From contig JAEZTC010000009.1 of NCBI GenBank assembly GCA_023421675.1, positions 1 to 64,000 of the forward strand: a DNA stretch of 64,000 bases, read 5' to 3'. Positions 15,999-25,004 of the stretch are shown piece after piece. The stretch is from Bacillota bacterium (GTDB lineage Bacteria > Bacillota > Clostridia > Acetivibrionales > JANLFN01). Under the pieces are notes generated by a model. The model saw only the letters and a program-made list of their open reading frames with translations. It was not told the DNA's origin and did not search any database. The position numbers and the translations under genes are program-made. Numbering within the stretch: the stretch's first letter is position 1; each line of letters starts with the position of its first letter.

Positions 15999-16277
15999 TT
16001 GTCCAACTATTACGCTACGTTTCTATCAAGGACTCATGCTTTTTTAGCCGCAAACCATTTGAGAAGCATGAACATAGCATATGAAATTTCACACATTCCT
16101 AGAGAAATCGCTGCAGAGCCCTGTGCTATGGGATTAAAGCTTTTAGGTGAGTATTTTGATAAGGCTTATTCCATAATAAAACATCTGGATATACCAGGCT
16201 GCAGCTTTTATAAAGAAATACGCAATCCTGGGTCTTATATCAGCCAGTATCTTAAAATTGAAGAAGAAAGCCAATAG
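15999..16277 (+). CDS. DUF3343 domain protein
   Basis: Small 92 aa protein of the DUF3343 family (putative Se/S carrier-like). Visible features are the short beta-alpha start MSNYYATFLSRTHAFLAANHLRSM, the PREI segment and PCAMGLKL, where Cys is followed by a hydrophobic helix. Translation begins at TTG 15999, with AAGGGAG 10 nt upstream. An ATG at 15991 is out of frame and closes quickly. Its function is unknown. In other organisms members sit near sulfur or selenium metabolism genes, which are not visible here. Confidence 0.75.
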   Translation: MSNYYATFLSRTHAFLAANHLRSMNIAYEISHIPREIAAEPCAMGLKLLGEYFDKAYSIIKHLDIPGCSFYKEIRNPGSYISQYLKIEEESQ

Positions 16278-16301
16278 AAGTCCAAGGCCTCTCATTTAAT
16301 A

Positions 16302-16340
16302 TAAAAGACATCCTCAAGTTTATTAAGGATGTCTTTCAAT
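16302..16340 (+). terminator. Bidirectional terminator between DUF3343 and the glycan cluster
   Basis: An 11-bp perfect inverted repeat (AAAGACATCCT at 16302-16312 and AGGATGTCTTT at 16326-16336). T-rich ends on both sides suit two convergent transcripts. Confidence 0.8.
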
Positions 16341-16353
16341 TAGTAGAGTTTAT

Positions 16354-17517
16354 TTATTGTAAGAGCTCCATTTTGTTATCATTCATCACTAGTTTGCCAC
16401 TTGAAAGTGAAATGGTTTTACTTGCAAGTCTACCACTTGCTGAGGGTTTGATGCTTGCGGCCTGAGTAGGCTTTATATCTATATTCCGTGGTATGTAAGC
16501 CTGCTTTATTCCGATTATTGTATCCAGATACTCCTGACTGATTACATTTCCATGAAAGTGTTCATCAAAGCGTTTACTCAGCTCATTAATCTTAATACAT
16601 CTGATTTCCTTATCTTCACAAATAGAATATATCTGATCAATGCACCTCTTATAATCTTCAGGTTCAAAGTATAACGCGCCATCACCTGCAACTTCCCTGA
16701 ATACAGGAATATTCGAAATTACCATCGGGCATTTTGCATTCATTGCCTCAATTAATGTCATCCCAAATGCTTCCTTATAGGAAGAAGAAATATAGCAGCC
16801 TTGGGCTGCACTTACGCTATACCATAACTGCATTTGTTCATTAGGACAATTCGTGATTATGTCAAACCTTTTTTCAAGGTTTTCTTTTTTAAGGATATCG
16901 AGAAATCTAGAGTAATCCCTGTCAAAGGAAACGTCCGTTATAACTCTTATAACATAGCTATCCTTTAATTCTCTTGCAAGGTTTATTAGAAGCATCCAGT
17001 TTTTATTTTCTTCAAGCCTGCCAACCCATAATAAAGGTATTTGGTCTGTGCTGTTGTTTTCAACCCGTTGTTCAGCTTCTATGTGTGGCGGGCAATTTGG
17101 TATAATAAAGCTTTTAATCCCTTCAGGAATACACTGTACTGCCTCATTAAAACAAGCCCTTGAGGGAAATATAACTGCACTAACACCATAGATTGCAAGT
17201 TTTTCAAGATATGTATATGGGCCACAGGCATGGCATTCATATATTATTGGTTTGCCGAAACTGCAGAGTTTTCTCATAAGACTTTCAGGAACTATAACTG
17301 TTACGACAACATCACATTCTTCTATAGCTCTGTTAAACTTTTCCTCACTATCAGCAACGATATAGTGCAAGTTCTTAAAAGTTTCCTCCTCAAAGCCATG
17401 CTCCAGAAAAACCATAGAGCACTCCACTTGAAACTGCTGCAAAAAATCAATTCTATTTCTTAGTGCCGTATCTACACCTGTTAAATGACATTTGTTGTTT
17501 ATAAAAGTAATCTTCAA
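16354..17517 (-). CDS. GT4-type glycosyltransferase
   Basis: Cytoplasmic sugar transferase of the GT-B fold (glycosyltransferase family 4-like), 387 aa. The C-terminal nucleotide-sugar domain has LLWVGRLEENKNW and the family hallmark SSYKEAFGMTLIEAMNAKCPMV, in which EAFGMTLIE is the E(x7)E motif. Residues beyond about 350 are a low-complexity Ser/Lys/Pro tail. The start is TTG directly after the upstream stop, with GGAGGTG 8 nt before. It is the last gene of a five-gene minus-strand run and a paralogue of the gene at 17518. Donor and acceptor are unknown. Confidence 0.9.
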   Translation of the reverse strand: MKITFINNKCHLTGVDTALRNRIDFLQQFQVECSMVFLEHGFEEETFKNLHYIVADSEEKFNRAIEECDVVVTVIVPESLMRKLCSFGKPIIYECHACGPYTYLEKLAIYGVSAVIFPSRACFNEAVQCIPEGIKSFIIPNCPPHIEAEQRVENNSTDQIPLLWVGRLEENKNWMLLINLARELKDSYVIRVITDVSFDRDYSRFLDILKKENLEKRFDIITNCPNEQMQLWYSVSAAQGCYISSSYKEAFGMTLIEAMNAKCPMVISNIPVFREVAGDGALYFEPEDYKRCIDQIYSICEDKEIRCIKINELSKRFDEHFHGNVISQEYLDTIIGIKQAYIPRNIDIKPTQAASIKPSASGRLASKTISLSSGKLVMNDNKMELLQ

Positions 17518-18558
17518 TTACCATACACCTCCAAGCACTGTTTGAATGATTTCCAAGAACTGAAGACAAATTCTTCTTGAATCAAATATTTCTTCATATC
17601 GCTTTTTCATAACTGTTTTTGTGAACGAAGCATATACAGAATCTGTTGACAGCTTTTTTATTGCATGTATACTTTCATAAATACTATTTTTATCAAAGTA
17701 AATAGCACTATTCCCGGCAATCTCCCTAAAAGCAGGGATATTGTTCAATACCATTGGACATTCAGCCTTCATCGCCTCAAGAACAGTCATGCCAAAGGAT
17801 TCATTATATGATGTTGAAAGATAGCATCCATTATCAGCTGCCTCTTTATAATATGCAAGCATATCTGAATATGGGCAGTCTGAAATTATATCTATTTTAT
17901 TCATAAGCTTTTTTGATTGAGCATCTTTAATGAAATATTTATAATCACTGCTTACCTTAATATTGCTGATAATTCTGAAAAGGTATGTATTATCCATTCT
18001 TTCAATTATTTTTAAAAGAAGTCTCCAGTTCTTGTTATTCTCTATCCTACCAATCCAAAGTACAATTTTCCGGCTTCCATCCGATTTGTCAGGTGGATTT
18101 ACATGCAAAAAGTCCTTTCCTATACAGTTGTAGACAGTAAAAAAAGGTATCGAAACAGGTGATTTAAATAACAAACTCCTAGCAGTATTCAGTTCATATT
18201 TGGAAGGAAAAATCACTGCTCTAACAATTTTATTGTCCAATTCAGGCAAATGAGAGCAGCACCCATGAATATGGCACTCGCATATCAAAGGTTTATTCGT
18301 ACAATAAAGCCTTTGGGCAGTACTCAGAAGCGGCGACAGGCTGACAATAACATCACTGTCATATGTATATCTTATTATATCCGAATTATTTTCTGCTATA
18401 TAATACTTGTGATTTTGGAACGTTTTATCCTCATCAGCATGGCTCAAAAACAATATGCGGCAATCAACGCCCATATCTTCCAGGTGGTCCATACGGTTTT
18501 TTATTGCAGATTCCGTCCCACCTAGGTTACAGGCGTCAAAAACAAAAGTTATAACCAT
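17518..18558 (-). CDS. GT4-type glycosyltransferase (paralogue of 16354)
   Basis: About 346 aa from the ATG at 18558, which overlaps the upstream stop as TAATG and implies translational coupling. It starts MVITFVFDACNLGGTESAI, where the Gly-rich loop typical of GT-B N-domains is visible. The C-domain has VLWIGRIENNKNW and STSYNESFGMTVLEAMKAECPMV. Closely parallel in layout to the next gene, so the pair probably arose by duplication and may add successive sugars. Confidence 0.9.
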   Translation of the reverse strand: MVITFVFDACNLGGTESAIKNRMDHLEDMGVDCRILFLSHADEDKTFQNHKYYIAENNSDIIRYTYDSDVIVSLSPLLSTAQRLYCTNKPLICECHIHGCCSHLPELDNKIVRAVIFPSKYELNTARSLLFKSPVSIPFFTVYNCIGKDFLHVNPPDKSDGSRKIVLWIGRIENNKNWRLLLKIIERMDNTYLFRIISNIKVSSDYKYFIKDAQSKKLMNKIDIISDCPYSDMLAYYKEAADNGCYLSTSYNESFGMTVLEAMKAECPMVLNNIPAFREIAGNSAIYFDKNSIYESIHAIKKLSTDSVYASFTKTVMKKRYEEIFDSRRICLQFLEIIQTVLGGVW

Positions 18559-19535
18559 TATTTCTGCTTCCACCAATCCTCGTTATCCATATACCATTTA
18601 ATTGTTTCTTTCAAACCATCCTCCAACCTGTATTTATCTGCCCAATTTAAACCGAATCTAGCTTTACAGCTGTTTAAAATGGATTTTTTAGATACTTTTG
18701 CACTCTTGTCTGAGACGGTAATCTTTGTTTTATCGCCTAAAAGTCTAAGTACCTCCCCAGCTATTTCTCCGTCTGACACCTTATACTCTGCTGCTATATT
18801 ATATGCTTCTCCAGGCTTGCCAAAGAACATTGCACGTATTAAAGCAATACAATGATCAATTACGTATATTAACTCTCTTGAATTTCCGTCTTCATTTTTA
18901 AGGATTAAAGGTTTATCGCTAAGAGCATTGCAGATACAGGAAGGCACAAAGCTGTCAATCCCTTGATACGGTCCGTAGTTTTCACAACTGCGAGTAATCA
19001 ACACAGGCATTCCATATGAACGATAAAAGGACATTGCCATCATTTCAGCTCCAGCTTTGGATGCAGCAAAAGGGTTATAGGGGTAAAGTCCCGCTTCCTC
19101 CATCAAATCCTCTGTTCCCTTGCTTATTCCATATACACCACTGTCTGAAACCTGCATAAAACGATTGCCCCTATAGCCCGTCCTGCTCCATATGCTTCTT
19201 GCACCTTCAAGAAGGGTAATTGTCCCAAGAATGTTTGTTTCACCGTATTTTACAGCTTCATTCATCCCCTTGACAGAACACTCACTCGCAAAATTAATAA
19301 CGAATTGCGGCTTATATTTTCTGAAAACATAATCCACAAGCTCGTAATTACATATGTCACCTTTTATAAAGTGGTACCTTGGAGATTGTTCGATGTCAGC
19401 AAGATTATTTATATTAGACCTGTGGGATAACTTATCAAAGTTTACTATAATGAAATCCTTGTTTCTCCTTAAAAAATATCTTATAAAATTGCTTCCTACA
19501 AATCCGGCCCCCCCTGTTACCAGCATAACCTTCAT
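18558..19535 (-). CDS. dTDP-glucose 4,6-dehydratase-like protein with altered active site
   Basis: Extended short-chain dehydrogenase fold, about 325 aa. The NAD-binding GGAGFVGSN loop and the overall pattern (INFASE, LLEGARS, ENYGPYQ, VIDHC) follow RmlB. Two catalytic motifs are changed: the usual STDEVYG reads VSDSGVYG (about residue 130), losing the catalytic Thr-Asp-Glu, and YxxxK reads PFAASK with Phe for Tyr. Lys is kept. Normal 4,6-dehydration is therefore unlikely. It may act as an epimerase, a binding protein or a dead enzyme. A GTG at 19544 is an alternative start. Confidence 0.8.
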   Translation of the reverse strand: MKVMLVTGGAGFVGSNFIRYFLRRNKDFIIVNFDKLSHRSNINNLADIEQSPRYHFIKGDICNYELVDYVFRKYKPQFVINFASECSVKGMNEAVKYGETNILGTITLLEGARSIWSRTGYRGNRFMQVSDSGVYGISKGTEDLMEEAGLYPYNPFAASKAGAEMMAMSFYRSYGMPVLITRSCENYGPYQGIDSFVPSCICNALSDKPLILKNEDGNSRELIYVIDHCIALIRAMFFGKPGEAYNIAAEYKVSDGEIAGEVLRLLGDKTKITVSDKSAKVSKKSILNSCKARFGLNWADKYRLEDGLKETIKWYMDNEDWWKQK

Positions 19536-19663
19536 GAGAAGCACCGCCTTCCTTTATATGAATGGATTTGCTTTAGTTAATAATAATCTCTGACTTATGT
19601 ATACTATTATTATATTAGTCCACTGATTAAAACGTGAAACAAAGACATATTAAGCATATATAA

Positions 19664-20515
19664 TTATTTAAAGAATTCCGGCAAATCCCTTTTTGCCATA
19701 AGAGCCGTATAGGTACAGTAATCATTTACCTTATGTCTGTTTAAGAAACGAATATCAACATTGTCATATCCCCCAACCAAAAAGCAGAACTTGGAAAACT
19801 TTTCACCTGTGTGCCAACAGTGTATATGTGGGTGATAGAATACTGAATCACTGCTGTGACTTTCAAAATCAAGTGTTTGCGGCTCAACCTTTGGGTTATT
19901 TATAAGATGGTTTACTGCTATTTCAGATGCATACAACAGACTTACCCCCACTGTCCACCCGGGCCATCTCCCTTTATCATACTTGAATTCTTCACCAACC
20001 AGATATTTTGTAATGGGTACAACCAATCTGCATACTTCTCTGACAATACTTGCCGGACCGTAATGAGTTGAGCCTATATTGTGTGCACCCTTGTGTTTTA
20101 ATCCAAAGGTGTTTGCAACACGTATTAGGTTATTTTTTGTATTATCATCATGAACATATTTTCCTCCTCCGGTCACATAGCCCAAAGGATAGAAGTGGTT
20201 CCACGCAGGAGTAAGAAAGGTATCGGCATCAGACCTTAAAAGGCAATCATATTGCCCAAGAAAATCAGCCTGTGGAGAAGTAAGACAGCTCATAGAATCT
20301 ATAAAGTAATAGTCATTCCACTCCGGTTCCTTGCTTATAGGCTTATATAATACCTTGATGCAATCATCAGGAACCCTGTCAAGCGCATCCTGCATTCCAA
20401 AAACTACAAGATCGGTATCCCGGGAGTTTAAATGCTTCCACGCATAGTAGAAGCACCCCATCTGATACATCATTTGTTTATTGTTATCCAGATAAATAAC
20501 AATTGCTCGTTTCAT
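19664..20515 (-). CDS. Glycosyltransferase-like protein (DUF7164-type)
   Basis: 283 aa, with no signal peptide or transmembrane helices. It contains an acidic metal-binding type motif RSDADTF (about residue 94) after a hydrophobic strand, and the aromatic/His-rich HPHIHCWHTGEKFSKF. These features suggest a GT-A fold transferase. The assignment to a particular GT family is not secure. It lies in the minus-strand run between the sugar dehydrogenase and the dehydratase-like gene. The Shine-Dalgarno is weak. Confidence 0.65.
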   Translation of the reverse strand: MKRAIVIYLDNNKQMMYQMGCFYYAWKHLNSRDTDLVVFGMQDALDRVPDDCIKVLYKPISKEPEWNDYYFIDSMSCLTSPQADFLGQYDCLLRSDADTFLTPAWNHFYPLGYVTGGGKYVHDDNTKNNLIRVANTFGLKHKGAHNIGSTHYGPASIVREVCRLVVPITKYLVGEEFKYDKGRWPGWTVGVSLLYASEIAVNHLINNPKVEPQTLDFESHSSDSVFYHPHIHCWHTGEKFSKFCFLVGGYDNVDIRFLNRHKVNDYCTYTALMAKRDLPEFFK

Positions 20516-20542
20516 GATTAAGGTTCTCGTTTCATAATGAAA

Positions 20543-21814
20543 TCAAAGTAAAGTTACATCAAACGGTTTATTTTTCAGGGTATTTGTCAGGTCAAAGATG
20601 CAAGCATTTTCAGGATAGCTGAGTCTGATATAAAAACTGTGTGCAACACAGAGAATTATACAATCATACTCTTGCGCAATATTTTCTGTACTGATGCTTT
20701 CAAGATGAACCTTTGCAGTTTTGAGTTTTTTTATGAAGGGGTCATGATAGTATACCTTTGCCCCTTTTGAAACCAATCTATCAATTATGTCAAAGGCGGG
20801 CGATTCACGTATGTCATTTACATCCTTCTTATAAGTAATCCCAAGAATAAGAAGACTGCTCCCTTTTATTGTTTTATTTTTATCGGAAAGGAGAGCTTCA
20901 AGTCTTGAAACAATATATGCAGGCATTCCATCATTAATTTTTCTTGAACATTCTGCAAGCGTTGCATTGAGTCCCTGGAGCTTTGCAAAATAAGTAAACA
21001 AAGTACTGTCTTTCGGAATACAATGTCCTCCAACACCAGGGCCGGGCTGAAACCTGCTGAACCCAAAAGGCTTTGAAGCGGCAGCATCTATAACATCCCA
21101 TATGTTTATATCATAAGCATGGCAAATCTGGGCCATCTGATTTACCAGTGCAATGTTGACGTCTCTGTAGGTATTTTCCAGTACCTTTGCCATTTCTGCC
21201 ACCTCAAGTGTCGACACTTCAAAAACATTAACACCAAGCTGCTTGTAAAAAGCAGCTGCCTTTTGCCTGCACACTTCTGAAGAACCCGAAACAAGCTTTG
21301 GAATTTTTCCAATATTAGAATTTTCATTACCGGGGTCTATTCTTTCGGGTGAAAAGGAGTAATAGAAATCTACGCCTGCTTTAAGTCCCCCACTTTCAAG
21401 GATGGGAATTATTTTTTCCCTTGAGGTGGTAGGAACTATTGTACTTTCAACAATAACCAACTGATCCTTTCTAAGAAATTCTGCTATGTTCCTCAAGGCA
21501 TCAAATAGGTAAGTATAATTAGGTGTTTTATTATTCTTTAGTGGTGTAGGTACACAGACCACTAATACATCGCACTCTTTCATTTTATTAGCTTGCGAAG
21601 TGACATAAAATCTGCCGGTGTCCTGTGCTGTGTATATGTCAAGATCACTTACATCAGTTATATATGATTTACCAGTATCTAAAAGCTCAAGCTTTTTAGT
21701 ATCATTATCAAAGCCCGTAACCGTAAAGCCTTTTTTTATACAGTGCAGTGCCAATGGCAGTCCAACATATCCGAGACCAATAATTCCTGCTTTTACATAA
21801 GTATTCTCCGTCAT
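20543..21814 (-). CDS. Nucleotide-sugar (UDP-hexose / UDP-HexNAc) 6-dehydrogenase
   Basis: NAD-dependent oxidation of a UDP-sugar to the uronic acid, supplying donors for the glycan cluster. The 423 aa protein has the N-terminal GLGYVGLPLA Rossmann loop and SPERIDPGN (about residue 155). The catalytic cysteine is in GGHCIPKD (Cys265), and the C-terminal UDP-binding domain has ITYKKDVNDIRESPA. The SPERIDPGN type is typical of the WbpO/TviB/WecC branch, which uses N-acetylhexosamine substrates. The exact substrate is inference. It heads the minus-strand run. Confidence 0.9.
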   Translation of the reverse strand: MTENTYVKAGIIGLGYVGLPLALHCIKKGFTVTGFDNDTKKLELLDTGKSYITDVSDLDIYTAQDTGRFYVTSQANKMKECDVLVVCVPTPLKNNKTPNYTYLFDALRNIAEFLRKDQLVIVESTIVPTTSREKIIPILESGGLKAGVDFYYSFSPERIDPGNENSNIGKIPKLVSGSSEVCRQKAAAFYKQLGVNVFEVSTLEVAEMAKVLENTYRDVNIALVNQMAQICHAYDINIWDVIDAAASKPFGFSRFQPGPGVGGHCIPKDSTLFTYFAKLQGLNATLAECSRKINDGMPAYIVSRLEALLSDKNKTIKGSSLLILGITYKKDVNDIRESPAFDIIDRLVSKGAKVYYHDPFIKKLKTAKVHLESISTENIAQEYDCIILCVAHSFYIRLSYPENACIFDLTNTLKNKPFDVTLL

Positions 21815-21841
21815 TTCATAATCTCCACAAATGCATTATCT

Positions 21842-21878
21842 ATTAACATAATATACAGAATATTCTTTTTATGTTAAT
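21842..21878. promoter_or_regulatory. Inverted repeat in the divergent promoter region of the glycan cluster
   Basis: A perfect 10-bp palindrome, ATTAACATAA (21842-21851) and TTATGTTAAT (21869-21878), with a 17-nt spacer. It lies between the minus-strand dehydrogenase operon and the plus-strand glycosyltransferase operon. The layout is operator-like. No regulator is known. Confidence 0.45.
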
Positions 21879-21987
21879 GGATTATTTCTTTTGTTTACGA
21901 TAATCACACAATATCCTTTTTAGTAACATATTATGTATTGCTAAACCTTAATGCTCTGCTAGTACATAATAAAAGGAGGTTAAGGCT

Positions 21988-22962
21988 ATGTTATATATTT
22001 TGGGTTATTATGAAAGCGGTAGTTATACTGCGAGTTTCAACAAAGCTGTCCTTAGTGAGCTGGATACAAGGAATATAGATTATGTAAAATTGCCACCTTA
22101 TAATTGGGAGCATCCGAATGAATGTTTTGAATTTTGTACAAGTATCGATAGTTCAGAAGATGATACCTGGTTTATGGGATGGGCACAAACTCCGGTTATT
22201 GAAGCAATAAAGGACAAAAAAGGCAAAAAGTACGGTTTTGTTGTAGGCACAACTGCAAACCCCTTTGAACCGGCAAATATTTTGAAGGTTGATATAAAAG
22301 AGCGCTATAGACTTGGTTTATATGACAAGGTATTTACAATTTCAAAATGGTGCAGAAATACAATGATAAATGCTTATCCGGAAATGAAAGATAAATTAGT
22401 TGCGGTTGGGTTTCCAATGGATTTTAAAGAATTGGACAAATATAAAAATTCTCCGAAACAACCCAATCTGGTTGTCTTTAATCAGAGATTTTCTGTTGAA
22501 AAGCTTCCCATGATAGAAATTGAGGTGTCAAGAAGGTTGATTGCAATGGGATATGAGGTCAGACATCTTGCAGAACAAACCATGCAGGAACTTTCAGCTC
22601 AATGTAAAACAACAGCGGCACTTCTTAACCTGATGACAAATATAGGCATTAAATTCATACACAATCCAACAAAAGAAGCTTATTATGAACAGCTTTCAAA
22701 AGCATCCGTAGCGATAACTACATCCATTTCAGATACTTTATCTATTGCTACCGTTGAAGCAATTTATCTTGGCGTTATCCCAGTTGCTCCCAGGGCATTC
22801 GGATTTCCAGAATATATAAACCCTAATAATCTGTATTCTCCATACGACCTTGAACAAATCATAAATATGGTCTTGTCAAAGCCAATCACTGAACATTATA
22901 TTTTAAAATATTCAAAAAATCTTATTATTGACAAGTTTCTAAAAGAGATGGACATTATATAA
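21988..22962 (+). CDS. Glycosyltransferase-like protein, paralogue A
   Basis: 324 aa soluble protein with GT-B-like organisation. Landmarks are MLYILGYYESGSYTASFN, DDTWFMGWAQTPVIE, NLVVFNQRFSVEKL, and a C-terminal EAIYLGVIPVAPRAFGFPEYI with an acidic residue before the glycine-rich turn. It shares these with the genes at 24024 and 25004, so the three are one paralogous family. Copies A and C are the closest. AAAGGAGG precedes the ATG. I cannot name a CAZy family from sequence alone. Likely a glycosyltransferase of the surface-glycan pathway. Confidence 0.75.
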   Translation: MLYILGYYESGSYTASFNKAVLSELDTRNIDYVKLPPYNWEHPNECFEFCTSIDSSEDDTWFMGWAQTPVIEAIKDKKGKKYGFVVGTTANPFEPANILKVDIKERYRLGLYDKVFTISKWCRNTMINAYPEMKDKLVAVGFPMDFKELDKYKNSPKQPNLVVFNQRFSVEKLPMIEIEVSRRLIAMGYEVRHLAEQTMQELSAQCKTTAALLNLMTNIGIKFIHNPTKEAYYEQLSKASVAITTSISDTLSIATVEAIYLGVIPVAPRAFGFPEYINPNNLYSPYDLEQIINMVLSKPITEHYILKYSKNLIIDKFLKEMDII

Positions 22963-23063
22963 ACCGTTTATTCATGGTTTAACATTCACATGGCAATTAA
23001 AAGAAACATATTATGTAATACAAATTTTTTAATACTGTAATATGAATAAGGAGTTTTAATACT

Positions 23064-24017
23064 ATGAGATTTCTTATTACCGGAGGTAATGGTTTTATAG
23101 GCTCTCATCTGACATTGAGGCTGCTGTCTCTAAATCATGAGGTTACCGTGCTTGATAACTTTTCCACCAGTCCCAAAGGCAGGCTGGACAATACAGGGGC
23201 AACTGTGGTAGAAGGAAGCGTCACTGATGAAAGTCTTGTAGATAAACTTGTTTATGACAGCGACTATGTCATTCACCTTGCCGCTGTAGTCGGTGTAAGG
23301 CTTGCAATGTCAAAAGGCATTGAAGGGCTTAGAATCAGCTGTATTGGAACAGACAATCTGCTCAAATCAGTAACAAAATATAATAAAAAACTAATTGCAG
23401 CCTCATCATCCTCAATATATGGTAAACACATAAAGATACCTGTTAGTGAAGAAAATGACAGTCTTATAGGGTGCAGCAATAAATCCTGTTGGCTTTATTC
23501 CATAGCAAAACTGGCTGAAGAGCATTTCTGTCTTGCATATCACAGGGAAAAAGGAACCAATGTAAGGATTTGCAGACTTTTTAATGTAATAGGTCCGAAT
23601 CAGACAAAACACTATGGCATGGTTATTCCCAACTTTGTATCAAACGCATTAAACAACAGCCCTCTGCAGGTATATGGAACGGGAATGCAAACACGCACGT
23701 TCGGGTATATAGAGGATATAATTGACGGCATTCTGCTTTTAATCGAAAAAGGTAGAGAAGGAGGAGTATATAATATAGGCGGTACCGAAGAAATCAGAAT
23801 TTGGGATCTTGCAAATAAAATAATTCAATTGACAAACTCTTCATCAGATATAGAAATTGTACCTTTTGAAAAAATATTCGGCCCGGATTATGAAGAAACA
23901 ACTCAACGTATGCCTGACATATCAAAAATTAAAAAAATAGGATATTTACCGAAATACAGTCTCGATGATTCAATCCTTAAGGTAGTTGAACAAATAAGAC
24001 TAAGAGGTGAAATTTAG
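23064..24017 (+). CDS. NAD-dependent nucleotide-sugar epimerase / decarboxylase
   Basis: Extended SDR enzyme of 317 aa. It has the NAD loop GGNGFIGSH (residues 7-15), AASSSSIYG (the catalytic Ser region, about 114-122), the intact YSIAK catalytic pair (about 145-149) and TTQRMPDISK near the C-terminus. It resembles UDP-glucuronate decarboxylase and UDP-GlcNAc epimerase types. Which it is cannot be told here. It likely modifies the sugar made by the dehydrogenase at 20543. It is placed between paralogues A and B. Confidence 0.88.
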   Translation: MRFLITGGNGFIGSHLTLRLLSLNHEVTVLDNFSTSPKGRLDNTGATVVEGSVTDESLVDKLVYDSDYVIHLAAVVGVRLAMSKGIEGLRISCIGTDNLLKSVTKYNKKLIAASSSSIYGKHIKIPVSEENDSLIGCSNKSCWLYSIAKLAEEHFCLAYHREKGTNVRICRLFNVIGPNQTKHYGMVIPNFVSNALNNSPLQVYGTGMQTRTFGYIEDIIDGILLLIEKGREGGVYNIGGTEEIRIWDLANKIIQLTNSSSDIEIVPFEKIFGPDYEETTQRMPDISKIKKIGYLPKYSLDDSILKVVEQIRLRGEI

Positions 24018-24023
24018 GTCAAA

Positions 24024-25004
24024 ATGTTATATCTTGTAACCCAGCCTGATAATGAATTCAGCTATCAAAAAATGCAAAACAATTCATTAAGACAGTACCT
24101 CAAATATTATAAAATCTCTTTCAGGGAAATATGTCTTGAAAGCACTGACTGCATAACTAATGATACTAAGAATAAAATCGCCCTATCCTATTCAACCCCC
24201 AAGGATACCTGGTTTATAACTTATGCTCAGTATCCTGTAATTGATTTAATATCAACAAAACCAGGCCGGAAATTTGCTCATATACATGGAATCGAGGCAT
24301 TCCTGTATAATCCGGCAGTTCCACTTAAATATCCCCAATATCAAGATACAAAACTGAGGATGTATGATGGGATTTTTGTAAACTCAGTGTGGTCACATTC
24401 TTTGATCACCCAAAGTTATCCAGATATTGCTCATAAGACCTATATAAGCGGATTCCCAATTAATCCACGTTACTTTGACCCATACCGGAATATAACAAAA
24501 ATAGAGAACCTGGTTATCTTCAATCAAAGGTTCTCTTATAAAAAATTAAACATACTGGAGGCTTATTTAACCGACAAACTTATAGGTGCCGGCTATAGGG
24601 TCATGCACCTATGCTCCAGGTGTTCCTACCAGGAATTACAAAATAATATAGAATTACGGAATATGATGAATGAATATATAAAGAGAGGCCTTGAACTGAC
24701 AGTATCGTCAACAGAAAAAGATTATTATGAAAAGCTGGCCCACGGTTCAATACTAATTACCACTGCCATATGGGATACACTTTCCATTGAAACTTTGGAG
24801 GCAATTGAGCTTGGACTTATACCAATTGCACCTGATACCGGGCCCTTCAAAGAATACCTTCACCCTGACAATCTTTACAGACCTTATAATGTTGATGATA
24901 TTTTAAGTAAAGTTTATGCTCGTCCCGTAAGGCCTTCGAACATTAACAAGTATTATGTTAATAATGTTATTAAAATTTATTTTGAAAAAATGGGGCTGAA
25001 ATAG
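24024..25004 (+). CDS. Glycosyltransferase-like protein, paralogue B
   Basis: 326 aa, the most divergent of the three paralogues. It retains the layout: DTWFITYAQYPVIDL, NLVIFNQRFSYKKLN, and EAIELGLIPIAPDTGPFKEYLHPDNLYRPY. It lacks a signal peptide. It starts 6 nt after the epimerase stop, and its own stop overlaps the GTG start of paralogue C (TAGTG). These features indicate a co-transcribed, translationally coupled unit. Confidence 0.75.
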   Translation: MLYLVTQPDNEFSYQKMQNNSLRQYLKYYKISFREICLESTDCITNDTKNKIALSYSTPKDTWFITYAQYPVIDLISTKPGRKFAHIHGIEAFLYNPAVPLKYPQYQDTKLRMYDGIFVNSVWSHSLITQSYPDIAHKTYISGFPINPRYFDPYRNITKIENLVIFNQRFSYKKLNILEAYLTDKLIGAGYRVMHLCSRCSYQELQNNIELRNMMNEYIKRGLELTVSSTEKDYYEKLAHGSILITTAIWDTLSIETLEAIELGLIPIAPDTGPFKEYLHPDNLYRPYNVDDILSKVYARPVRPSNINKYYVNNVIKIYFEKMGLK

